The notes below the pieces were generated by a model. It was not told the DNA's origin. It worked only from the letters and a program-made list of their open reading frames with translations, and did no database searches. The translations under genes and the position numbers were made by a program. From Anaerolineae bacterium (GTDB lineage Bacteria > Chloroflexota > Anaerolineae > B4-G1 > SLSP01), in contig JAGPHL010000065.1 of the NCBI GenBank assembly GCA_018055515.1, positions 1 through 12,793 of the forward strand: a DNA stretch of 12,793 bases, in the 5' to 3' direction. Shown in pieces: positions 1-6,708 of this stretch. Within the stretch, counting starts at the first letter, position 1; every line of letters starts with the position of its first letter.

Positions 1-506
1 GCCAGCGCTACACTGACGAACAGGATCTCATCCGTCATCCAGCTCAACGGCAAATAGCGCACCAAATCTTGCGCGAAGGCCGTGGTCGGCGGCGTGATGT
101 GCCACACCCCATAGTTGAGTTTGGGATCCGCCAGGAAGCCCCACACGACGCCGGCAATCAAAAAGCCATTCACCGCCCCCAGAAAGAAACCCAGCAGGCT
201 ATCCTGCAGCTTGTCCTTGCGCGCTTTGGCCCCCAGCGACGCCGACAGCTTCGTCGTGGCATACCCAGAGCAGACGATGACCACGAAGATCCCAAAACGC
301 AGGTAAAACCACTCCTGCGGTTGCGTCTCGGACAACGTCTTCAACGAGGTATTCACCACCGGGATAAATTTCCACAGCACCAGCTCAATAAAACGTGCCA
401 GCACTACCGAAAAAGTGACCAGGAGCTCCTTGGCCCAGCCCCGCAACATGCCCACCAGGCCGAAGAGGAGCACCAGGCCCACAAAAACGGTCTCTAAAGG
501 CACCAT
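1..506 (-). CDS. CvpA-family integral membrane protein (partial, cut by left edge)
   Basis: Reading the minus strand from the ATG at 506-504 gives an open frame of 168 codons that runs off the window without a stop. The protein begins MVPLETVFVGLVLLFGL and has hydrophobic segments near residues 4-22, 66-84 and 103-123. An early RGWAKELL stretch, and a Gly-rich helix entered by a D-S-L-L-G sequence, are the layout of CvpA-family proteins (usually about 160-200 residues, inner membrane, poorly defined role; the E. coli member is needed for colicin V production). The start is supported by a GGAGGG Shine-Dalgarno at about 512-517 and by coupling to murG: the murG TGA and this ATG are separated by one base. 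It is probably the next gene of the dcw transcript. Assignment to CvpA is by overall pattern; the C-terminus is not visible. Confidence 0.72.
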   Translation of the reverse strand, partial: MVPLETVFVGLVLLFGLVGMLRGWAKELLVTFSVVLARFIELVLWKFIPVVNTSLKTLSETQPQEWFYLRFGIFVVIVCSGYATTKLSASLGAKARKDKLQDSLLGFFLGAVNGFLIAGVVWGFLADPKLNYGVWHITPPTTAFAQDLVRYLPLSWMTDEILFVSVAL

Positions 507-507
507 C

Positions 508-1605
508 TCAAGCCCTCCGTCCCCACGAAAGCATGAGGTCGGCGATGCGCCGTGCGGCGTCGGGACGCGCCAGTTCCTGCGCCGCAGCGCGCAGGGCCGC
601 GCAGCGCTCCGGCGAACGCAGCAGCTCGCTGACCAGAGGCAGCAGCGTCGTGGCCAGCGTCTCGTCGGGCGTCACCACTGCCGCACCCCGTTGCGCCAGC
701 CACTCCGCGTTGACTTTCTGGTAGCGCCAGGCATGAGGATAGGGGACCAGAATCGCGGGCAGGCCAAAAAACGGGAATTCGCCCAACACCGACGCCCCCG
801 CACGCGAGAGCGCCAGATCCGCAGCCGCCAGCGCCGCCCCCATCTCTTCATGCAAATAGGGAAATGCATGGTAACGTCCCCGCACCGCCTCCGGCAGCGC
901 CGCTGCCTGCGCCGCCACCCTTTCCCAATCCAGAGCGCCGGTCACGTGCACCACCTGCGTCAGCTCTAACAGCGGCTCCAGGTTGGCCATCACCGCCTCA
1001 TTGATGGAACGCGCGCCCCGGCTGCCGCCAAAAACCAGCAGCACGGGCGCTTCCGCCGCGAGGCCCAACGCCCGCCGGGCCGCCTCACGCTCCCAGCGCC
1101 CCAAGTCCTCACGCAGGGGATACCCCGTCACCACGACCTTGCGGGCCGGCAGAAAAGTGCGGGAATCCTCTACCGTCACGGCGATCCGCGTCGCCAACCG
1201 CGCCACCCAGCGGAAGGACGTCCCCGGCTCGATGTCCGGCACGTAGAGCAGCACGGGAACCCGGCGCAACCGCGCCGCTGCCGCGACCGGCACGCTCACG
1301 TAGCCCCCCGTCGTCAACACCGCCGCCGGTCGCTCGCGACGCAACAACCGCAGCGCGGCGAAAAATCCACGCACCAGCTGCCAGGCGTTGAAAAGCGCTC
1401 GCCCCAGGGCCACCCCATGGACGCCGCCCGCCGGAATCGCCGTGAAGGGCACGTCCGCGCGCAGCACCAGCTCCGCTTCCATGCCGCCCTTCCCGCCAAT
1501 CCAGGTCAGCGCGACGTCGGGGTCAATGGCCCGCAAAGCCTGTACGACGGCGACTGCCGGATAGACGTGCCCGCCAGTCCCGCCAGCTGCGATCCAAAAT
1601 CGCAT
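508..1605 (-). CDS. murG: MurG, UDP-GlcNAc:undecaprenyl-PP-MurNAc-pentapeptide GlcNAc transferase (divergent)
   Basis: A 365-residue GT-B glycosyltransferase of normal family length. It adds GlcNAc to lipid I to make lipid II on the inner face of the membrane. Visible motifs are GGTGGHVYPA (8-17), TGGYVSVPV (99-107), FGGSRGARSIN (192-202), SRAGASVLGE (267-276), and Q296/N299 in YQKVNA, which match the donor-binding Glu, Gln and Asn of the family. The usual HEQN loop after the GGY motif is replaced by YVPDIEPG (121-128), so the acceptor side is unusual. The start is fixed by the N-terminal Gly-rich loop and by an AAGGAG Shine-Dalgarno at 1612-1617, six bases upstream. The first 83 bases lie inside the end of ftsW. 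The stop is one base before the cvpA-like ATG. A related GT28 enzyme is the only alternative, unlikely in this context. Confidence 0.9.
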   Translation of the reverse strand: MRFWIAAGGTGGHVYPAVAVVQALRAIDPDVALTWIGGKGGMEAELVLRADVPFTAIPAGGVHGVALGRALFNAWQLVRGFFAALRLLRRERPAAVLTTGGYVSVPVAAAARLRRVPVLLYVPDIEPGTSFRWVARLATRIAVTVEDSRTFLPARKVVVTGYPLREDLGRWEREAARRALGLAAEAPVLLVFGGSRGARSINEAVMANLEPLLELTQVVHVTGALDWERVAAQAAALPEAVRGRYHAFPYLHEEMGAALAAADLALSRAGASVLGEFPFFGLPAILVPYPHAWRYQKVNAEWLAQRGAAVVTPDETLATTLLPLVSELLRSPERCAALRAAAQELARPDAARRIADLMLSWGRRA

Positions 1606-2698
1606 CCCAGTCTCCTTTGGGGCGCCCCCGCGAAACTCCCAGCAGCACCCCCACTCCCGTCAAGGTCACCAACATCTCCGAACCGCCATAGGAAAAGAAA
1701 GGCAACGCCGTCCCGGCGAACGGCACCAACCCCGTCATGACCAGGATGTTGAGCAACGCGCCCAAAATGATCATCGTGGTCACGCCAAAAGCCAGCAGCG
1801 CCCCAAAAGGATCGGTCGTCTCCAGCGCGATGCGATAGCCGCGATAGGCAAAGAGCGCGAAAAGCCCCAACACCAGCGCCACGCCGATCAACCCCGTCTC
1901 CTCCCCAATCACGGCGAAAATGGAATCGGTATGCGGGAAGGGCAGATAGCCGGTCTTCAACATCCCCCGTCCGATCCCCACGCCGGTAAGGCCTCCCTCG
2001 GCCAGCGCCATGATGGAGCGCTGCGCGTGATAGGACAGCTGCGAAGGATCCTTCAACGCGACCACGTAGTTGATCAACCGTTCCCGCGCATGGGTGAGTT
2101 GCCACGCCAGCAGCCCAAACACGCCTCCGCCGATCAGCAGCGAGAGAAAAATCTGGATCGGATCGCCGCCCGCGAAAAAGAACATCAGCAATCCCGTCGC
2201 CGCGAGCAAGAGCGCGATGCTCAAATCCGGTTGCAGCGCTACCAGGCCGCACAGCACGCCCAGGATGATGGCGAAGGGAAACAGGCCATACCGCACTTGA
2301 TGGAGCTGTTCCCCCTTGGAGGCCAGCCAGGCGGCAATGTAGATCACCGTCGCCAGCCGCGCGAAAACGCCGGGCTGCACCGATATCCCGAAAATCTCGA
2401 ACGAGCGTTGGGCACCCAAAAGGGTCTGACCAAAAAGCAACACGATCACCAACAGTGCAAGGGTGACAAAGACGATCGGCACCGCCAGTCTCTGCAGCAG
2501 CGTGTAGGGAAAGTACATGGCGGCCACCATCGCCAACAGCCCCAATGCCACCCACTTCAATTGCTGATGCCAGAACGCAATGTCCACATAGAGCGTCGCG
2601 CTGTAGAGCATGAGCAGCCCAAAGGACAGCAAGGCCGCCGTCGTCACCAACAGCAGCGAATCCATGTGCAGGGGTTTGTTTTTGGTCCTCGCGGTCAT
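1523..2698 (-). CDS. ftsW: FtsW, SEDS-family peptidoglycan glycosyltransferase
   Basis: A 391-residue polytopic membrane protein of the SEDS family. It polymerises lipid II at the septum together with the class B PBP encoded upstream. About ten hydrophobic segments are visible. Family motifs include LQPDLS (155-160, carrying the catalytic Asp, D158), GIGRGMLKTGYLPFPHTD (241-258), IGEETGLIG (264-272) and ALPFFSYGGSEML (331-343). The RWI-QPSE-K stretch of typical members is degenerate: GAQRSF at 95-100, then QPGVFARLA at 108-116. A basic, Trp/Arg-rich cytoplasmic tail (about 356-391) is encoded partly within murG. The ATG at 2698 follows the murD stop by 18 bases and has a GGGGGAAGG-like Shine-Dalgarno; an in-frame Met at residue 12 is a less likely start. 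RodA is the alternative, but the dcw location favours FtsW. Confidence 0.92.
   Translation of the reverse strand: MTARTKNKPLHMDSLLLVTTAALLSFGLLMLYSATLYVDIAFWHQQLKWVALGLLAMVAAMYFPYTLLQRLAVPIVFVTLALLVIVLLFGQTLLGAQRSFEIFGISVQPGVFARLATVIYIAAWLASKGEQLHQVRYGLFPFAIILGVLCGLVALQPDLSIALLLAATGLLMFFFAGGDPIQIFLSLLIGGGVFGLLAWQLTHARERLINYVVALKDPSQLSYHAQRSIMALAEGGLTGVGIGRGMLKTGYLPFPHTDSIFAVIGEETGLIGVALVLGLFALFAYRGYRIALETTDPFGALLAFGVTTMIILGALLNILVMTGLVPFAGTALPFFSYGGSEMLVTLTGVGVLLGVSRGRPKGDWDAILDRSWRDWRARLSGSRRRTGFAGH
1612..1617 (-). promoter_or_regulatory. Shine-Dalgarno of murG inside ftsW
   Basis: AAGGAG on the minus strand, six bases before the murG ATG at 1605. It lies within the coding sequence for the ftsW tail and shows that murG has its own ribosome entry despite the 83-base overlap. 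Confidence 0.75.
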
Positions 2699-2716
2699 CC
2701 TTCCCCCTTCATCCGG

Positions 2717-4105
2717 CTACGGCAGCGCCTGCACCAGGGCCCGAAAGCGCTCGCCTCGCTCGGCAAAGTCGCGGAAAGCGTCGAAACTCGTGCCGCCCGG
2801 CGAGAGCAACACCACGTCGCCGGGGCGCGCCGCCTGCGCAGCAGCGCTGACCGCCTGTTCGAGCGTGTCCGCGTAGAGGATTTGCTCCAGCACGCACGGG
2901 CCGGCATCCTCGGCCAGCGCGCGACGCACGTGCCCATCAATGAGCGCCTGCGCCTCGCCGAAGAGCACCAGCACCCGCACCCGCCGCTTCACCTCACGCG
3001 CGAACACCTCCCAGGGCAAGTTCTTATCGCGTCCGCCCGCCAGAAGCACCAACGGCTCGTCGAAAGCGGCCAGCGCCGCCAACACCCGCTCCGGCGCGGT
3101 CGCAATCGAATCGTTGATCCACGTCACCTCGTGCCAGCGCCGCACCACTTCCAGCCGATGCTCCACGCCCGTGAAAGCTCCGATCGCCCGTCGCATCGCT
3201 TCGGGGGACGCCCCCGCCGCATCGCTCAAGGCGATCGCCGCCAGCGTGTTGACGAGATTGTGGAAACCGCGCAAATGCACCTCGCCGCGCCGACAAATCT
3301 CCCGCTCCTGACCCTCGCGGCGCAACATCAACGCCTCGCCGCGCAAAAAGGCGCCGGTCTCCACGTCGGTCACCCCGCTGAAATACCGCACCTCCGCGGC
3401 CGTCTGTTCCGCCAGCCCGCGGGCATTCGGTTCATCATAGCCGAGCACCGCCACGTCCTCCGGGCGCTGATAAGCGACGATGTGCGCTTTCGCCGCGATG
3501 TACGCCGCCATCGTCTTGTGCCGATCCAGGTGATTGGGCGTGATGTTGAGCACGCCGGCGATGTGCGGGCTGCACTCCATCACCTCCAGCTGGAAGCTCG
3601 AGAGCTCCATCACCACCCGGTCGGTAGCGGCGATGTGCGGCAGATCCGCAATCAGCGGGTTGCCGATATTGCCCCCCACCCAGGTCTGAAACCCCGCCTC
3701 GCGCAAGATGGCGCCCACGAGGGCTGTCGTCGTCGTCTTCCCCGCCGAACCGGTGATGCCCAGCACCGGCGCGGGAGATTGGCGGATGAATTCCTGCGCG
3801 TCGTTGCTCACCGGAATGCCGCGCCGCTGCGCCTCCACCACCAAAGGCAAATCCGCCGAGACACCGCCGCTCAAACACAGCAGGTCGCAATCATCCAGCA
3901 GGCTGAGGGGATGCTCACCCAGCACGTAGCGAATCGGCCACGCCGCGAGCTCCGCCATGTCCGCCGCCAGCGCCTCAGGGGAGCGCAGGTCCGAGACGAC
4001 CACAGACAGGCCCCGCCCGGCGAAGTGCCGCGCCAGCGCCTTCCCCTGTCGCGCGAATCCCAGAATCACCACCGTGTTGTTCGACGTCGTCATGGATTCA
4101 CTCAT
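2717..4105 (-). CDS. murD: MurD, UDP-MurNAc-L-alanine:D-glutamate ligase
   Basis: A 462-residue cytoplasmic Mur ligase, normal length, adding D-Glu to UDP-MurNAc-L-Ala with ATP. It shows an N-terminal Rossmann-like domain (VVILGFARQGKALA, 12-25), the ATP P-loop GITGSAGKTTTT (116-127), ELSSFQLE (167-174), NITPNHLDRH (187-196), the AAKAHI lysine expected to be carbamylated (K206), HNLVN (282-286), EHRLE (315-319) and AGGRDKN (356-362). Two conserved spots differ: NDSIATAPER (331-340) where NDSKATNP is common, and LLSPGGTSFD (433-442) where LSPACASFD is common. The ATG at 4105 (MSESM) and the in-frame ATG at 4093 are both possible, since neither has a good Shine-Dalgarno; I take the longer. It lies 32 bases after the mraY stop and 18 before ftsW. 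Confidence 0.94.
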   Translation of the reverse strand: MSESMTTSNNTVVILGFARQGKALARHFAGRGLSVVVSDLRSPEALAADMAELAAWPIRYVLGEHPLSLLDDCDLLCLSGGVSADLPLVVEAQRRGIPVSNDAQEFIRQSPAPVLGITGSAGKTTTTALVGAILREAGFQTWVGGNIGNPLIADLPHIAATDRVVMELSSFQLEVMECSPHIAGVLNITPNHLDRHKTMAAYIAAKAHIVAYQRPEDVAVLGYDEPNARGLAEQTAAEVRYFSGVTDVETGAFLRGEALMLRREGQEREICRRGEVHLRGFHNLVNTLAAIALSDAAGASPEAMRRAIGAFTGVEHRLEVVRRWHEVTWINDSIATAPERVLAALAAFDEPLVLLAGGRDKNLPWEVFAREVKRRVRVLVLFGEAQALIDGHVRRALAEDAGPCVLEQILYADTLEQAVSAAAQAARPGDVVLLSPGGTSFDAFRDFAERGERFRALVQALP

Positions 4106-4137
4106 CACAAAGGGCGCCGCGTCCGCCGCGCCCAATC

Positions 4138-5127
4138 TCAGATCAAGGCCAGAGCCACCCCCGCCATCGCCGCCAGCAGCGCGACCAGCCAGAAGCGCTG
4201 CACCACCTGCGTCTCCGACCAGCCCAACAACTCGAAGTGATGGTGCAGCGGCGTCATCTTGAAGACCCGCCGGCCCTCGCCGTATTTTTTCTTCGTGTAT
4301 TTGAAATACGTCACCTGAATGATGACGGAGGCCGTCTCCGCCACGGGCACCAGCATCACCAACGGCAGGATCAACCACTGCCCGGTCATCAACGCCACCG
4401 TCCCCAGCGTCGCGCCCAGCGCCAGCGAGCCGGTATCGCCCATGAACATCTCCGCCGGGTGTGCGTTGTACCACAGGAAAGCGAACGACGCGCCCACGAC
4501 CGTGAAACAAAATCGCTCCAGGTAAATCTGCCCTTGCAAATCGGCGATGATGCCATAAGCCACGAAACCGCTCGCCAGGATGATGCCGGCCAGCCCGTCC
4601 AGGCCGTCAGTCAAGTTGGCGGCGTTGCTCGCGCCGATGATGACAAACATCGCCACGGGAATGTAGAACAGGCCGATGCTGATCTTTTCGGGCACGCCGG
4701 GGAGAGCGATGCTCTGCAGATCCAGCCCGTAGTACATGACCAGCGCCACGAACAGGGTAAAGAGCAGCTCCAGCCGCATCTTGAAGCGCGCGCTCAAGCC
4801 CTCGCCGCGCCGAACCCCCGTCAGATCGTCCCATGCCCCCAGGGCGCCGTAAGCGAACAATACCCCCAACGGCACCAGGATCGAACGTCCAATGACAGTC
4901 TGTCCGACCAGGTTGTAAACGTTCAACGCCACGGTGATCAGCACCACCGGCACGATGATTAACAGCCCGCCCATCGTCGGCGTCCCCATCTTCGTCAGAT
5001 GGCCGCTCGGCCCCTCGATGCGGATGCGCTTCCCAATCCGCCACTTCCGCAGCAGGGTGATGTAAGGACGGCCCCAAAACACCGCCATGAGAAAGGAGAT
5101 GCTGGCCAGGATCAGCGCGAACCCCAT
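4138..5127 (-). CDS. mraY: MraY, phospho-MurNAc-pentapeptide transferase
   Basis: A 329-residue polytopic enzyme that transfers phospho-MurNAc-pentapeptide from UDP to undecaprenyl phosphate, giving lipid I. Diagnostic motifs are all present: HLTKMGTPTMGG (43-54), the Asp pair AWDD (98-101), NAANLTDGLDGLA (168-180), FMGDTGSLALG (228-238) and the MTPLHHHFE signature (291-299). Multiple hydrophobic segments fit the ten-helix fold. The ATG at 5127 lies eight bases after the murF stop with an AGGGG Shine-Dalgarno overlapping that stop, so translation is probably coupled. It uses the MurF product and supplies MurG. Confidence 0.97.
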   Translation of the reverse strand: MGFALILASISFLMAVFWGRPYITLLRKWRIGKRIRIEGPSGHLTKMGTPTMGGLLIIVPVVLITVALNVYNLVGQTVIGRSILVPLGVLFAYGALGAWDDLTGVRRGEGLSARFKMRLELLFTLFVALVMYYGLDLQSIALPGVPEKISIGLFYIPVAMFVIIGASNAANLTDGLDGLAGIILASGFVAYGIIADLQGQIYLERFCFTVVGASFAFLWYNAHPAEMFMGDTGSLALGATLGTVALMTGQWLILPLVMLVPVAETASVIIQVTYFKYTKKKYGEGRRVFKMTPLHHHFELLGWSETQVVQRFWLVALLAAMAGVALALI

Positions 5128-5135
5128 GGCTGCCC

Positions 5136-6605
5136 CTACCCTTTCGCCGCGCGGCTCAACGCACTGACGATTTCTTCCATGCGCATCGCGCGCGAGCCCT
5201 TCACCAAAATCACGTCGTGCGGCTCGAGCACCTCGAGCAGACAGGCCAGCGCCTCGGCGTTGGTGGCCGCCTCATGCACCCGTTCCGGCGGCATCCCGCA
5301 GAGCCTGGCGCCGCGAGCCATGAGGGCGCCGCGCGGACCGACCGTCACCAGGTGCGCCGCCACATCAGCGGCGCGACACCCCACTTTGAGGTGCCCCTCC
5401 TCCTCATAGGCGCCCAACTCCAGCATGTCGCCTAACACCGCAATCTTGCGCCCCTCGAGGTCCGCCAGCAGGTTCAGCGCCGCGAGCGCCGATGGCGGGC
5501 TCGAGTTGTAGGTATCATCAAGCACCAACGTCTCCCGCGGCCCCGGCGTCGAGACCAATCGCAGCTGTGCGCCCGGCGTCTGTAGCCCCTCGATGATTTC
5601 CTGCCAGCTCAACTCCAGGATCAGGCCGGCCGCAGCGGCGCGCAACAGCGTGTGGACGCTGTGTCGTCCCAGCAACGGCGCGCGCACGTACACCGCTTCC
5701 GACCCATAGTGAAGCCGCGCCCGAATGCCCTCCAGCCCCAGGCTCTCGACCTCATCGGCCCACAGATCCGCCTCCGGGTGGAGGCCATAGGTGAAGACGC
5801 GCGCCTGCGTCGCCTCCGCCATCGCCCGCACAAGCGGATCGTCATAATTGAGGATGGCCACACCCTCCGGCGCGGGCGGCAACGCCTCGACCAGCTCCCG
5901 CTTGCCCAGCGCGATGTTCTCCAGACTGCCGGCGCGCTCGGCGTGCACCGGCTCAACGTTGGTGAGGATGCCAATCTGCGGGCGCGCGATCTCCGCCAGG
6001 CCGCGAATGTCCCCCCGGACATACATGCCCATTTCCAACACCACCAGGTCATGCGCGGCGGTGAGCTGCAACAGCGTCAACGGCAGGCCAATCTCGTTGT
6101 TGTACGAGCCGGTGCTATGCAACACGCGATACCGCTGCTGCAACACCCGCGCCGTCACTTCTTTCGTGGTGGTCTTCCCCACGCTGCCGGTGATGCCGAT
6201 GACACGGACATCGAACTGCTGACGCCAGAACGCCGCCGCCCGTTGCAATCCCTGCAGTACCGCCGGGACCTTCAGAATTACCGGCGCGCTCACGGCGTGC
6301 TGCGGCGGCGCAGCGCCCGTCAGATCCAGGACCGTCGCGCCGGAAAGATCGCCTCCCAAAGGCGCGCCCGCGTCTACCACGGCCGCCACGGCGCCCCGCG
6401 CCAGGGCATCGCCCACAAAGGCGTGCCCGTCCGCCGTTTCGCCGCGAAACGCGAGGAAGACCGTTCCCGGCCCCGCCTTACGGGAATCCAGAATCGGCGT
6501 GATCGGCATTTCCAGGCCCGCGAGACGTCCTCCGCCCAGGCCCTCGATCAAATCGGCCAGCGTCAAAACGCGCCCGGTCCGTTTTTTACTCCTCTGACGT
6601 GCCAT
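5136..6605 (-). CDS. murF: MurF, UDP-MurNAc-tripeptide:D-Ala-D-Ala ligase
   Basis: A 489-residue cytoplasmic Mur ligase, slightly longer than usual because of a basic N-terminal extension (MARQRSKKRTGR). It adds D-Ala-D-Ala to the UDP-MurNAc-tripeptide. Motifs are DSRKAGPGTVFLAFRG (40-55), the P-loop GITGSVGKTTTKE (137-149), SYNNEIGLPLTLL (167-179), EMGMYVRGDI (191-200), GKRELVEAL with the lysine likely to be carbamylated (K235), DDTYNSSPPS (363-372), LGDMLELG (391-398) and VKGSRAMRMEEI (468-479). The usual GRHNVxN motif reads GRHSVHT (313-319), so both Asn are replaced. The ATG at 6605 has a GAGGG Shine-Dalgarno four bases upstream. No murE lies between ftsI and this gene; the ligase motifs match MurF rather than MurE, and no MurE-type substrate motif is seen. 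Confidence 0.94.
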   Translation of the reverse strand: MARQRSKKRTGRVLTLADLIEGLGGGRLAGLEMPITPILDSRKAGPGTVFLAFRGETADGHAFVGDALARGAVAAVVDAGAPLGGDLSGATVLDLTGAAPPQHAVSAPVILKVPAVLQGLQRAAAFWRQQFDVRVIGITGSVGKTTTKEVTARVLQQRYRVLHSTGSYNNEIGLPLTLLQLTAAHDLVVLEMGMYVRGDIRGLAEIARPQIGILTNVEPVHAERAGSLENIALGKRELVEALPPAPEGVAILNYDDPLVRAMAEATQARVFTYGLHPEADLWADEVESLGLEGIRARLHYGSEAVYVRAPLLGRHSVHTLLRAAAAGLILELSWQEIIEGLQTPGAQLRLVSTPGPRETLVLDDTYNSSPPSALAALNLLADLEGRKIAVLGDMLELGAYEEEGHLKVGCRAADVAAHLVTVGPRGALMARGARLCGMPPERVHEAATNAEALACLLEVLEPHDVILVKGSRAMRMEEIVSALSRAAKG

Positions 6606-6708
6606 TGTCCCTCAAACCTGTGTCCTGCTCTTAAAAAACATTTCGTCGAGCCGGACTGACCGACTCAACGCAGCTGCCTGTCTCGAAAATCTGGACGCCG
6701 TCCGCCCC
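6606..6708 (-). other. Spacer between ftsI and murF with weak hairpin
   Basis: A 103-base gap, the largest inside the cluster. On the minus strand an imperfect 9-bp stem (arms 6660-6668 and 6646-6654, two G-T pairs, 5-base loop) is followed seven bases later by six T (6638-6633). The T run is too far from the stem for a standard intrinsic terminator, so it is a candidate weak attenuator or RNA-processing site. No coding potential was seen. Confidence 0.3.

Noticed and set aside
1506..2555. 349-codon minus-strand frame overlapping ftsW
   Set aside because: It is a shifted reading of ftsW with a Gly/Arg-rich composition and no recognisable motif; the other frame has the SEDS motifs.
1931..4240. 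769-codon open frame on the plus strand
   Set aside because: It is antisense to ftsW, murD and the end of mraY, all with clear family motifs. Its translation is low-complexity, rich in Arg, His and Gln, as expected from the complement of GC-rich codons.
2717..4510. MurD extended to 597 residues
   Set aside because: The extra N-terminus is an out-of-frame reading of mraY; MurD proper starts at 4105 or 4093 and has normal length.
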